NCBI GenBank assembly: GCA_009778415.1
Contig: WRJV01000226.1
Location: 1-7,829 of the forward strand
Direction of reading: 5' to 3'
Length of the DNA: 7,829 nucleotides
DNA from: Clostridiales bacterium
Lineage (GTDB): Bacteria > Bacillota > Clostridia > Peptostreptococcales > Anaerovoracaceae
Below the pieces are notes generated by a model, which saw only the letters and a program-made list of their open reading frames with translations, searched no databases and was not told the origin of the DNA. Position numbers and translations under genes: made by a program. Shown in pieces: positions 1-6,532 of the stretch (position 1 is the stretch's first letter; the number at the start of each line of letters is the position of its first letter).

Positions 1-87
1 CCGCGTGAGGAACGAGGAATTCATTTCCGAGTTCCGCCGGGGTATGGGGCAGAGCCCCATCTGGGTTGCGGGCGATAGCCCGCGTTA
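1..87 (+). repeat. Dispersed hairpin repeat, copy A (left edge)
   Basis: This stretch matches the reverse complement of 7715-7801 at 86 of 87 positions; the only difference is T at 62 against C. Its last 54 bases (34-87) also match 6478-6531 at the end of rhaA, with three differences. It contains two perfect hairpins: 44-60 (7-bp arms ATGGGGC/GCCCCAT, 3-nt loop) and 68-83 (6-bp arms GCGGGC/GCCCGC, loop GATA). The copy starts at the window edge, so its true left end is not visible. It lies just beyond the end of the leftward PHP gene, where no other terminator is seen, so its hairpins could also stop that transcript (inference). Confidence 0.93.
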
Positions 88-88
88 G
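2..88 (+). CDS. 3' end of an upstream gene entering from the left, ending in the repeat-encoded tail (partial)
   Basis: The frame beginning at base 2 is open from the window edge to a TAG stop at 86-88. It lies wholly inside repeat copy A. The readable peptide ends RRGMGQSPIWVAGDSPR, the same tail seen at the end of RhaA (two substitutions) and in the right-edge copy. A GTG at 5-7 could start a 27-residue mini-ORF, but no ribosome binding site is visible because the window begins there. The simplest reading is that an unrelated gene outside the window ends in this repeat and converges on the PHP gene (stop at 128). Alternatively the openness is a property of the repeat and no protein is made. 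Nothing can be said of the host gene's function. Confidence 0.4.
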   Translation, partial: RVRNEEFISEFRRGMGQSPIWVAGDSPR

Positions 89-127
89 AGGAAATTCGCA
101 GAACAATCACGGCTTTAAAGTGGTGGT

Positions 128-1195
128 TCACAGCTCTCGTTCAACAAGGTATCTTGCGGCATCTGCCAAATGCCAAAACCGCTTGTCTGCCAGCTCCTTG
201 CATATGAAGCTCTGGCCTGGCTGGTTGATGTCTTCTCCGGATATCTGCATGAAACCGTACCTGTCGCAAAGGCTCATGAGCCGCGCCAGCTGCTCTGGCG
301 TATTGCGGGACGGCATGTAGGTAACGCCCGCAACGCCTGCGGCTTTCATAAGCGAAAGCAAGTCCTCAAGGTACGCGTCCTCGTACTTGGCGTCTGCTTT
401 GTCGCCTGTGACTGAAGCCGAAACGTCGCCCAAGTAGGCGTAGCACAGTATCGCGTCCAGTTCCTTTGCAAGTGTTGCCGCTGCGCAAAGCGTCAAGAGT
501 TCTGCGTCAGCCGGAATGTAGATTTTCGGCAGCAGCTCGGTTTTTAGCCTTCCGAGGATGCTGTATTGCCAGTAAGGGTTCTGCTTCCTGTCCTCCGCGC
601 CGATCTTCCCAGCCAGCGCATAGAGTATGTGCCTCTCCGTCACCGTGCCGCCTTCCGCGTATTTGCTCAGCGCCAAAACGTCCTTGTCAAAGTCGAGGGC
701 GATGCCGGTTTCCTTGGACGCTAAGCTAACCATGGCGCGGTTCCGCTCGTTTCGCTTCTTTCGCAGAGACGCAAAGACTTGGTCAACGCGATCAAAGTGC
801 CGCGCCCGAACGCTGTGGAAAGCCATGTAAGCAACGCCCATTTGATCTGGGTTGTTTATCCTGCGGGATTCTAGGGGCGTACCGGAGAGGCTCACCCTGC
901 ACTCGAAGCCGCATGTCGCACCGACGCCGGCGAGCGACCCGGCCTCTCTGAACTCGCTTGCGCCGGCGACCGTGTCGTGGTCCATTATCCCGGCTGTTGG
1001 GAGCCCGGCTTTCCTAGCGAACCAAACCGCTGCCGCAGGCGAATACGGCGAGAAGGAGTAGAAAGTATGTATGTGGTTGTTTGCGTATTGCGGCTGCCGC
1101 TCCGGCGGCTGCCCCTCGCTTGCAAGCAGCGCCTTGAGGTTTTCCAACCGCTCATGTGCGGTTGCCGCATTCAGCAGCGTCAATTCGCTTGGCAT
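128..1195 (-). CDS. PHP-domain protein, last gene of the leftward rhamnose operon
   Basis: A 355-residue protein of the PHP superfamily (metal-dependent phosphoesterases related to histidinol phosphatase and the polymerase PHP domain). Visible motifs: HxH at H41-I-H43, DHD at 72-74, an acidic GFE at E98 and a histidine at H127. Two places where PHP proteins usually have metal-binding histidines differ: the usual AHP-type motif reads CYAYLGD (251-257) and the usual SDxH motif reads SGEDIN (319-324). The metal site may therefore be reduced or altered. The ATG at 1195 follows GGAG at 1203-1206 with 7 nt spacing, and the gene begins 13 nt after the dehydrogenase stop. It has no signal peptide or membrane segment, so it is probably cytoplasmic. 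Co-transcription suggests a role in rhamnose use, for example as a phosphatase or hydrolase on a sugar-phosphate or aldehyde by-product, but no substrate can be read from the sequence. PHP membership is secure; function is unknown. Confidence 0.85.
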   Translation of the reverse strand: MPSELTLLNAATAHERLENLKALLASEGQPPERQPQYANNHIHTFYSFSPYSPAAAVWFARKAGLPTAGIMDHDTVAGASEFREAGSLAGVGATCGFECRVSLSGTPLESRRINNPDQMGVAYMAFHSVRARHFDRVDQVFASLRKKRNERNRAMVSLASKETGIALDFDKDVLALSKYAEGGTVTERHILYALAGKIGAEDRKQNPYWQYSILGRLKTELLPKIYIPADAELLTLCAAATLAKELDAILCYAYLGDVSASVTGDKADAKYEDAYLEDLLSLMKAAGVAGVTYMPSRNTPEQLARLMSLCDRYGFMQISGEDINQPGQSFICKELADKRFWHLADAARYLVEREL

Positions 1196-1208
1196 CGCAT
1201 CGCTCCGT

Positions 1209-2081
1209 TCATGGCAGCATTACCTGCCCTCCTGTGACAGGTACGGCCTGCCCGGTCTCATAGCGCTGCTCGACGCAGTAGAACAGCGCCTTCGCCACAT
1301 CCTCCGGCAGACAGCCGCGCTTTATGGGCGATTTTGAAAGGTAGTGCTCTCGCACGTCTGCCGCCGTTTTTGCATGGGGCACTTTCCCTGTCTTGAGGTA
1401 CTGGGCGAACAGGCCGTTTGCAGGGTCAGACCATAGCGGGCCGTCGTAGTAGTTGCCCGGACAGATGGAGTTGACCTTGATCTGGTAGGCTGCAAGCTCC
1501 AGCGCAAAGCTCTGGGTAAGGCCGATGCCGCCGAACTTGCTCCCCGAATATGCGAAGTTGGCCCTTGAACCCTCAAGGCCGGATTTGGAGTTTACCTGCA
1601 CGATGTCCGACCATTTGGTGCTGTCTGCTTCAAACTGCGCTTTCATTATCATGCTCGCGTACTTGACGCACAGGAAGTATCCGGTATAGTTTATCCTTGT
1701 GACGAACTCAAAATCCTTGGCAGTCATCAATTCCAGCGGGCCGGCCGTGAGCACGCCGGCGTTTGAGACGAATATGTCTATGCCGCCGAGCTCGTCCACA
1801 GCCGCTGCGACGAGGGCCTCCACGCTTACCGGATCGCCCACGTCGACCGTCAGGGCAGATGCGCGGCTTCCCAGCTCGGCTGCGGCTTTTTCTGCCTGCT
1901 CCGTGTTGATGTCAGCTATGACGACGCTTGCCCCTTCCCGGAGCATCTCCTTGGCTATGCCAAAGCCAAAGCCTTGAGCCGCGCCGGTGACAACTGCGAG
2001 CTTGCCGCCAAGGCGGCCTGCCGTAGCCGGCCGATCGTGTATTCTCTCGGCAGCTGCCCGTTTCGCTTGTTCCATGTTCAT
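1209..2081 (-). CDS. rhaW: Short-chain dehydrogenase, probable L-lactaldehyde dehydrogenase (RhaW-like)
   Basis: A 290-residue classical SDR. It has the nucleotide-binding TGAAQGFG at 32-39, an acidic D57 after the second strand that favours NAD over NADP, NAG at 107-109, catalytic S165 in VNSKSG, and Y178-x-x-x-K182 in YSGSK. In the bifunctional RhaEW family (for example YuxG/RhaEW of Bacillus) a domain of this type follows the rhamnulose-phosphate aldolase and oxidises the L-lactaldehyde released. Here the equivalent is a separate gene directly after the aldolase, 12 nt downstream of its stop. An in-frame GTG exists at 2090, but it overlaps the AAGGGGTGA ribosome binding site. The ATG at 2081 is about 8 nt after that site and is the better start; another ATG lies two codons further in. 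Another sugar or aldehyde substrate is possible, but the operon makes lactaldehyde the best guess. Confidence 0.85.
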   Translation of the reverse strand: MNMEQAKRAAAERIHDRPATAGRLGGKLAVVTGAAQGFGFGIAKEMLREGASVVIADINTEQAEKAAAELGSRASALTVDVGDPVSVEALVAAAVDELGGIDIFVSNAGVLTAGPLELMTAKDFEFVTRINYTGYFLCVKYASMIMKAQFEADSTKWSDIVQVNSKSGLEGSRANFAYSGSKFGGIGLTQSFALELAAYQIKVNSICPGNYYDGPLWSDPANGLFAQYLKTGKVPHAKTAADVREHYLSKSPIKRGCLPEDVAKALFYCVEQRYETGQAVPVTGGQVMLP

Positions 2082-2093
2082 TGGCTTCACCCC

Positions 2094-2945
2094 TTACGAT
2101 TTTGATTTTCGGTAGTTCTCGGCTTCCCAGTTTGCTATAAATTCCACGAGCTCGGGGCTCATGGGCAGGGCACCGCCAAAGCTTTCTGCGTACCGCGTTA
2201 TTTTCCGTGCGTCATCAAAAAGAAGCCTGGCGTTTTTCGTGTCCGGGAGGGTTGGCCCTGTGCCGCAGTATACTATCTGGTCCGGCGTAAATGGACGGCC
2301 AAGCTCTGGCTCGGCACAGCCGCTGTGTGCTTTGGTTTGCGCAATGGCGTTTTCCGCGACTGCTTCAGCCAGCTTTCCCAGCATGTCTGTAAGAAGCGTA
2401 TGCAAGCCCTCTGCCGAGTCGGATGCGAAAAAAACTCCGTGGTTTTGCAACAGCACGGTATCTGTCTCCCTGCCGAGCTTGCCTGCCAGTTGCTTTGCCA
2501 GCATGTAGCCCGGCTTGCACTCAGCTATCCAGGCAGCGTCCGGAAACATCTCCCCAGCCGCATTTTCGCCGTTCACCGAGCAAGTCAGCCCATTGACCAG
2601 GGCAGGGTGCAGGTGCAGCACGTACCGCTTTGGGAAAAGAGCGTGCAGCAGCGCTTCCACGCTGGGCCTCTTGTGCTCCTGCCCGGGCAGCCTCGCATCA
2701 AGCACGTCTGCAAGGCAGGCTGCCTCGCGCTCCCTGTCTCCTTCCGGGTATGCCCGCTCTAGCACGGCGAGCAGGGCCGCCATGTCCATAGCGACAAAAT
2801 CGGCAGCGCTGACTGTCGCCAGTGCCGCTCCTGAGCGCTTTACGTGCAGTACGCCGTTTTCCTTCATCGACGTGTTGCCGCCGCCGGCTATCACCAGCTC
2901 CGGATCTGAGCCGTATAGGCGGGAAAAATCTATCAGTTTCTGCAT
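2094..2945 (-). CDS. rhaE: Class II aldolase, L-rhamnulose-1-phosphate aldolase (RhaE-like, stand-alone)
   Basis: A 283-residue class II aldolase/adducin-family protein. It should cleave L-rhamnulose-1-phosphate to dihydroxyacetone phosphate and L-lactaldehyde. The phosphate-binding GGGNTSMK is at 21-28 and RSG at 37-39. A probable acid residue is E98 in RPSVEALLH. The zinc-binding pair H111-L-H113 lies in YVLHLHP, and a third histidine H169 in QNHG. The C-terminal NWEAENYRKS resembles the end of the aldolase part of RhaEW fusions more than E. coli RhaD. In those fusions an SDR domain follows; here this protein stops with TAA and the SDR is a separate gene. The start is well supported: AAGGTGA lies 5-6 nt before the ATG at 2945. 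The gene begins 9 nt after the regulator's stop. An aldolase for another deoxysugar phosphate is possible, but neighbouring rhaA and rhaB make rhamnulose-1-phosphate the likely substrate. Confidence 0.87.
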   Translation of the reverse strand: MQKLIDFSRLYGSDPELVIAGGGNTSMKENGVLHVKRSGAALATVSAADFVAMDMAALLAVLERAYPEGDREREAACLADVLDARLPGQEHKRPSVEALLHALFPKRYVLHLHPALVNGLTCSVNGENAAGEMFPDAAWIAECKPGYMLAKQLAGKLGRETDTVLLQNHGVFFASDSAEGLHTLLTDMLGKLAEAVAENAIAQTKAHSGCAEPELGRPFTPDQIVYCGTGPTLPDTKNARLLFDDARKITRYAESFGGALPMSPELVEFIANWEAENYRKSKS

Positions 2946-2954
2946 AGTTTCACC

Positions 2955-3713
2955 TTAAAATAACAGTTTTACGCCGTATTCCGCCAAAGCGGTTTTCCAG
3001 TCGTCGCTAGGCTCTACATCTGTGGCAAGCGCATAAAGCGAATCCAGGCGCCCTATGGGCGCGAACGCCCTCTTGTTGAATTTGTGGAAGTCTGCCGCCA
3101 GTATCGTTTTGTCTGCAGAAGCCATCATTGCCTGTTTGATGAGCGCGTTGTCCTCTCCGGCTTCCGTGAAGCCGGCAGCAAGGTCAAGCCCGGTACACGA
3201 TACGATCGCCGTGTTCACATGGTAGCTGCGGATGAAGCTTTCTGCCTGGTGCCCTGTCAGGGCGAGGACGTCAGTCTTTAGCGTGCCTCCTGTACACAGT
3301 ACGTTCCAGCCTTGCGCGTCCCTCAACTTCGCGATTATGTCGATGGAGTTCGTGATGAGGGTGATGTTGCGCTTTCCTGTGATCGCGCGGGCGACGAATG
3401 ACGCCGTCGAGCTTTCGTCCAGCATGATAAAATCGCCGTCAAACACTAGGTCAGCGACTTGGTGCGCTATTCGCTGCTTGCCGGCTATGTTGGTTTTCTT
3501 GCGCATGCTGTAGGGTGGCTCTGCGCTCCCGTCCGCATTGAACACCGCACCGCCGTAGCCGCGAGCTGCGTATCCATCGCGCTCAAGTTTGGCAAGATCA
3601 CGGCGTATAGTTTCTTCCGATACGCAAAATTCGCCTGCGAGAGGCGCTACAACCACCCGGCCCTCGGCTTGGAGCCTTTCAAGTATCCGGTTCCTTCGTT
3701 CAACAGCGAGCAT
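2955..3713 (-). CDS. rhaR: DeoR-family transcriptional regulator of the rhamnose locus
   Basis: A 252-residue DeoR/GlpR-type regulator. The N-terminal winged helix-turn-helix spans about residues 3-58, with recognition helix SEETIRRDL (32-40) and the family's conserved RGYGGA (51-56). The C-terminal sugar-phosphate sensor domain shows LDESST (98-103), TNS (121-123), TGG (141-143), CTG (173-175) and ADFHKF (207-212). An upstream GTG at 3722 is in frame, but it overlaps the GGAGG ribosome binding site at 3722-3726. The ATG at 3713 is 8 nt after that site and gives the usual MLAxERR family start, so it is chosen. Bacillus also controls rhamnose genes with a DeoR-type regulator, unlike the AraC-type RhaS/RhaR of enteric bacteria that share the name. 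As first gene of the leftward operon it probably controls both its own promoter and that of rhaB. The inducer is probably a phosphorylated pathway intermediate (family inference). Confidence 0.9.
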   Translation of the reverse strand: MLAVERRNRILERLQAEGRVVVAPLAGEFCVSEETIRRDLAKLERDGYAARGYGGAVFNADGSAEPPYSMRKKTNIAGKQRIAHQVADLVFDGDFIMLDESSTASFVARAITGKRNITLITNSIDIIAKLRDAQGWNVLCTGGTLKTDVLALTGHQAESFIRSYHVNTAIVSCTGLDLAAGFTEAGEDNALIKQAMMASADKTILAADFHKFNKRAFAPIGRLDSLYALATDVEPSDDWKTALAEYGVKLLF

Positions 3714-3745
3714 TGGGCACACCTCCGTTTTCGTTCATAATCACT

Positions 3746-3775
3746 ACTATAAACCCCGTTTCCCACGTTTGTCAA
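3746..3775 (-). promoter_or_regulatory. Promoter of the leftward operon (deoR-type regulator, rhaE, rhaW, PHP)
   Basis: On the minus strand TTGACA (3775-3770) and TATAGT (3751-3746) are separated by 18 nt. The -35 box is perfect and the -10 box matches at five of six positions. The expected transcript start is near 3739, about 25 nt before the chosen start codon of the regulator gene at 3713, leaving room for its GGAGG site. Confidence 0.75.
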
Positions 3776-3782
3776 TAGCAAT

Positions 3783-3816
3783 CAACATAAAACAACATAA
3801 ATATTTCTGTGTTGTT
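3783..3816. promoter_or_regulatory. Candidate operator between the two divergent promoters
   Basis: Two exact direct repeats of CAACATAAA lie at 3783-3791 and 3793-3801, with a 10-bp period (one helical turn). They overlap a perfect 7-bp inverted repeat, AACAACA at 3791-3797 and TGTTGTT at 3810-3816, with a 12-nt gap. The array lies between the two -35 boxes (3770-3775 and 3829-3834), where a bound repressor could block both promoters. A related half-site, ACATAA on the minus strand, lies at 3838-3843 inside the rhaB promoter spacer. The repeats are read directly; assignment to the neighbouring DeoR-type regulator is inference. Confidence 0.6.
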
Positions 3817-3828
3817 GCGGTTTTGATA

Positions 3829-3857
3829 TTGACATGATTATGTGCTACTATTATAAT
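3829..3857 (+). promoter_or_regulatory. Consensus promoter of the rhaB-rhaA-receptor operon
   Basis: TTGACA at 3829-3834 and TATAAT at 3852-3857 are both perfect matches to the housekeeping consensus, with the ideal 17-nt spacer. The start point would be near 3864, giving a leader of only about 13-22 nt before rhaB. Such a strong promoter implies that tight repression is the main control. The spacer contains a small palindrome (ACAT 3832-3835, ATGT 3840-3843). Confidence 0.85.
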
Positions 3858-3876
3858 GTGTCTTGAAAGGTGATGA

Positions 3877-5262
3877 TTGACGGCAATGGAAAAATACTAT
3901 CTTGCAGCCGACATCGGCGCATCGAGCGGGCTGATGGCGCTTGGCAGGCTGGACGGGCATGGCAGGCTGGCTTTGGAGGAGGTTCACAGGTTCAAGAACG
4001 GGCTCGTGCAGAAGAACGGGCACCTCTGCTGGGATTATGGCAAGCTGTTTGACGAAATAACCGCTGGCATGGGCAAGTGCCGAGCCATGGGCAAAACCCC
4101 AGTCAGCATAGGCGTTGACACATGGGGGGTCGATTTCGTGCTGCTGGACAAGTCAGGGCGCCTGATCGGCGACACGGTGGCCTACCGCGACGGGCGCACA
4201 TCCGGCGTTGACGCCAAAATCGCGGAGCTTGTCAGCGACCAGGAGCTTTACGCGAAGTGCGGCATACAGAAGATGCCCATCAATACCATATACCAGCTTT
4301 GGACGGTGCGCGGGCAGCTTGAGGGTGCCGGGCGTTTCCTGATGGCGCCGGACTATTTCAACTACTTGCTGACAGGCGCAGCTGCAAACGAGTACACAAA
4401 CGCCACTACTACGTCGCTGGTGAACGCCGATCGCAAACAATGGGATTTGGAACTGCTGGAAAGGCTCGGATACCCTGCACGGATATTTGGGCCGCTGAGC
4501 GCACCGGGCACGAAGCTCGGCGAGCTCAGAACGCAGATAGCAGACAGCGTGGGCTTCAATTGCGACGTAGTGCTTCCGGCGACCCACGACACCGGCTCTG
4601 CGGTGGCTGCCGCGCCGCTGACGGAAGGCTCGGTATACGTATCGAGCGGCACATGGAGCCTCATCGGCGTAGAAAGCCCGGTGCCGCTCATTGGCGAGGA
4701 CAGCAGGGCGCACAACTTCACCAACGAAGGCGGCGTAGGATACCGCTTCAGGTACCTGAAGAACATCATGGGCCTTTGGATGATTCAGGAAGTGCAGAGG
4801 GAGCTTGACGGAAAGCCGAGCTTCGCAGAGCTTGACGCTGCGGCAGAAGCGGAGGGCCGCTTCATGTCAACCGTGGACGCGGGCTCGTCCCGCTACCTGG
4901 CGCCAAAGAGCATGATAGGCGAGATACAGGCAGAATGCCGTGAGACGGGGCAGGCAGTGCCAAAGGCACCGGGAGAGCTTGCCAGGTGCATATACCTGAG
5001 CTTGGCAAAGGGGTACGCCTCGGCAGTGCAGGAGCTGCAAGCACTGACGGGCCGCAGGTTCAAGCGACTTTGCATAGTGGGAGGGGGCAGCAAAAGCAAG
5101 TACTTAAACCGTCTGGCCGAAGAAGAAACCGGCCTTGCAGTGCAGGTGGGCCCGGCAGAGGCTACCGCCCTCGGCAATATTGCCGTGCAGATGATGGCAG
5201 ACGGAACCATAAAGGATATTGACGAAGCGAGAAAATTGGAGGTGCTTCATGAGCAGATATGA
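3877..5262 (+). CDS. rhaB: Rhamnulokinase
   Basis: A 461-residue FGGY-family kinase that transfers phosphate from ATP to L-rhamnulose to give L-rhamnulose-1-phosphate in the cytoplasm. Near the N terminus is DIGASSG (12-18). DTWGVDFVLLD (81-91), VAYRDGRT (101-108), NATTTSLVN (175-183), SSGTWSLIG (256-264) and TNEGG (282-286) match RhaB closely. The likely catalytic base is D238 in THDTGSA; the C-terminal ATP-binding lobe has VGGGSKS (401-407) and GPAEATALGN (425-434). The residue after DIGASSG is leucine (19), where E. coli RhaB has arginine. It is somewhat shorter than E. coli RhaB (about 489). The start is uncertain: TTG at 3877 is 6 nt after AAAGG (3866-3870), whereas ATG at 3886 fits the family N terminus but is 15 nt away. 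The 3' end overlaps rhaA by 14 nt, so the two are probably translationally coupled. Confidence 0.95.
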   Translation: MTAMEKYYLAADIGASSGLMALGRLDGHGRLALEEVHRFKNGLVQKNGHLCWDYGKLFDEITAGMGKCRAMGKTPVSIGVDTWGVDFVLLDKSGRLIGDTVAYRDGRTSGVDAKIAELVSDQELYAKCGIQKMPINTIYQLWTVRGQLEGAGRFLMAPDYFNYLLTGAAANEYTNATTTSLVNADRKQWDLELLERLGYPARIFGPLSAPGTKLGELRTQIADSVGFNCDVVLPATHDTGSAVAAAPLTEGSVYVSSGTWSLIGVESPVPLIGEDSRAHNFTNEGGVGYRFRYLKNIMGLWMIQEVQRELDGKPSFAELDAAAEAEGRFMSTVDAGSSRYLAPKSMIGEIQAECRETGQAVPKAPGELARCIYLSLAKGYASAVQELQALTGRRFKRLCIVGGGSKSKYLNRLAEEETGLAVQVGPAEATALGNIAVQMMADGTIKDIDEARKLEVLHEQI

Positions 5263-6532
5263 CGAAGCCAAGGCGGCATACTCGCATCTTGGCGTAGATA
5301 CGGAGGCAGCGATAGCGCGCCTCGCGAAAATACCGGTGAGCGTCCACTGCTGGCAGGGCGACGACGTGTGCGGTTTTGAAAACCGGGGAGAGACGCTGTC
5401 AGGCGGCTTGCAGGCTACAGGGGACTACCCCGGCAAAGCGCGGAACCCAGGCGAGCTTATGGCGGATTTCGACACGGCCATGAGCCTGGTGCCGGGGCCG
5501 AAGCGGCTTAACATCCACGCAAGCTACGCCATCACGGACGAGCAGGTCGACAGGGACGCTTTGAAGCCGGAGCATTTTGAAAGGTGGGTGGAGTACGCAA
5601 GAAAACGGAAACTGGGCCTTGACTTCAACCCGACGTTTTTCAGCCATCCCCTTGCATCGGATTCGCTCACGCTGTCGCACCCGAATGCAGCCATACGGGA
5701 GTTTTGGGTAAACCACGGGATAGCATGCAGGAAGGTTGCCGCATATTTCGCTGCGGAGCTTGGCACATACTGCCTGTGCAATGTCTGGATACCGGACGGC
5801 TACAAACACACGCCCGCAGACCGGCTCGGGCCCAGGCTGCGCCTGAAAGGGAGCCTTGACCGCATCTTTGAGGAAAAACTCCCGGGCGTCATAGACTGCG
5901 TGGAGAGCAAGGTGTTCGGCATAGGCCTTGAGAGCTGCACGGTGGGGAGCAGCGAGTTCTACACAAGCTACGCTGCCACGCATCCCGGTGTGTACAACCT
6001 GCTGGACAACGGCCACTACCACCCAACCGAAATGGTAAGCGACAAGATACCCGCGCTGCTGGCCTTCTTCGAGTACGTGCCGCTGCACGTGACCAAGGCT
6101 GTGAGGTGGGATTCCGACCATGTGGTGCTGCTCGACGACGAGCTTCGCGAAATCGCCATGGAAATAATCAGAAACAATGCAGACAGCCGGGTGCTGATCG
6201 GCCTCGACTACTTCGATGCGTCGATAAACCGGGTTGCCGCCTGGGTGATAGGTGCCCGAAACATGAAAAAAGCCCTGCTCTGCGCACTGCTTTCGCCAAA
6301 CGAAGAATTGCGGAGTTTTCAGGACAAAGGATGCTTTACAGAGCTGCTGGCGGCAAGCGAGGACATCAAGACTGCCCCGCTTGGGGACGTGTGGGCCGAG
6401 TTCTGCCGCCGGGAGGGCGTGCCGGAGGACGGCGACTGGTTTGAGCCGGTCCGCAAATACGAACGGGATGTATTGCTCCGCCGAGGTATGGGGCAGAGCC
6501 CCATCTTGGTTGCGGGCGAAAGCCCGCGTTAA
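5249..6532 (+). CDS. rhaA: L-rhamnose isomerase with a repeat-encoded C-terminal tail
   Basis: A 427-residue RhaA, converting L-rhamnose to L-rhamnulose. It follows E. coli RhaA throughout: VHCWQGDDVCGFE (32-44), GDYPGKARN (58-66), GLDFNPTFFSHP (123-134), NVWIPDG (178-184), GHYHPTE (255-261), RWDSDHVVLLDD (286-297), GLDYFDASINR (318-328). Metal ligands corresponding to E. coli H262, D294 and D296 are H256, D288 and D290. The ATG at 5249 follows GGAGGTG (5238-5244) with good spacing and lies inside the end of rhaB; an upstream in-frame start at 5219 would add non-homologous residues and is rejected. E. coli RhaA ends in ...LSRRG. Here the protein reaches LLRRG at 409-413 and then carries 14 extra residues, MGQSPILVAGESPR, encoded by a copy of the dispersed repeat that also supplies the stop codon. 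The catalytic core looks intact, so activity is expected; any effect of the tail is unknown. Confidence 0.96.
   Translation: MSRYDEAKAAYSHLGVDTEAAIARLAKIPVSVHCWQGDDVCGFENRGETLSGGLQATGDYPGKARNPGELMADFDTAMSLVPGPKRLNIHASYAITDEQVDRDALKPEHFERWVEYARKRKLGLDFNPTFFSHPLASDSLTLSHPNAAIREFWVNHGIACRKVAAYFAAELGTYCLCNVWIPDGYKHTPADRLGPRLRLKGSLDRIFEEKLPGVIDCVESKVFGIGLESCTVGSSEFYTSYAATHPGVYNLLDNGHYHPTEMVSDKIPALLAFFEYVPLHVTKAVRWDSDHVVLLDDELREIAMEIIRNNADSRVLIGLDYFDASINRVAAWVIGARNMKKALLCALLSPNEELRSFQDKGCFTELLAASEDIKTAPLGDVWAEFCRREGVPEDGDWFEPVRKYERDVLLRRGMGQSPILVAGESPR
6478..6531 (+). repeat. Dispersed hairpin repeat, copy B, forming the 3' end of rhaA
   Basis: This 54-bp stretch matches 34-87 with three differences (6484 A for G, 6507 T for G, 6520 A for T). 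Similarity to the left stops at about 6477, inside native rhaA sequence. It holds the same two hairpins, at 6488-6504 (7-bp arms) and 6512-6527 (6-bp arms). The second loop is GAAA here, a stable tetraloop, rather than GATA. In the rhaA frame the first difference is silent, the second changes W to L and the third D to E. The second hairpin ends about 8 nt before the ribosome binding site of the next gene. Confidence 0.92.

Noticed and set aside
89..127. Intrinsic terminator directly after the PHP gene
   Set aside because: No convincing hairpin with a T-run is present in these 39 nt; only the repeat hairpins beyond could serve that role.
2325..2958. Plus-strand open frames of about 145 codons opposite the aldolase gene
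   Set aside because: Both oppose conserved aldolase motifs, have no ribosome binding site and no recognisable protein features.
3714..3722. GTG start for the DeoR-type regulator
   Set aside because: It overlaps the GGAGG site itself; the ATG at 3713 has correct spacing and gives the family N terminus.
3755..3775. Possible catabolite-repression (cre) site in the leftward promoter spacer
   Set aside because: A TGACAAACG stretch resembles half of the consensus, but the second half does not match without an insertion.
4153..4713. Minus-strand 186-codon open frame opposite rhaB
   Set aside because: It is antisense to conserved RhaB motifs and has an arginine/cysteine-rich composition typical of shadow frames.
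5219..5248. Upstream in-frame extension of rhaA
   Set aside because: It lies in rhaB coding sequence, adds residues absent from RhaA proteins, and the ATG at 5249 has a near-ideal ribosome binding site.
5399..6121. Minus-strand 240-codon open frame opposite rhaA
   Set aside because: It lies wholly within rhaA, which has full-length family similarity; the opposite frame is open because of GC-rich codon use and shows no recognisable domain.
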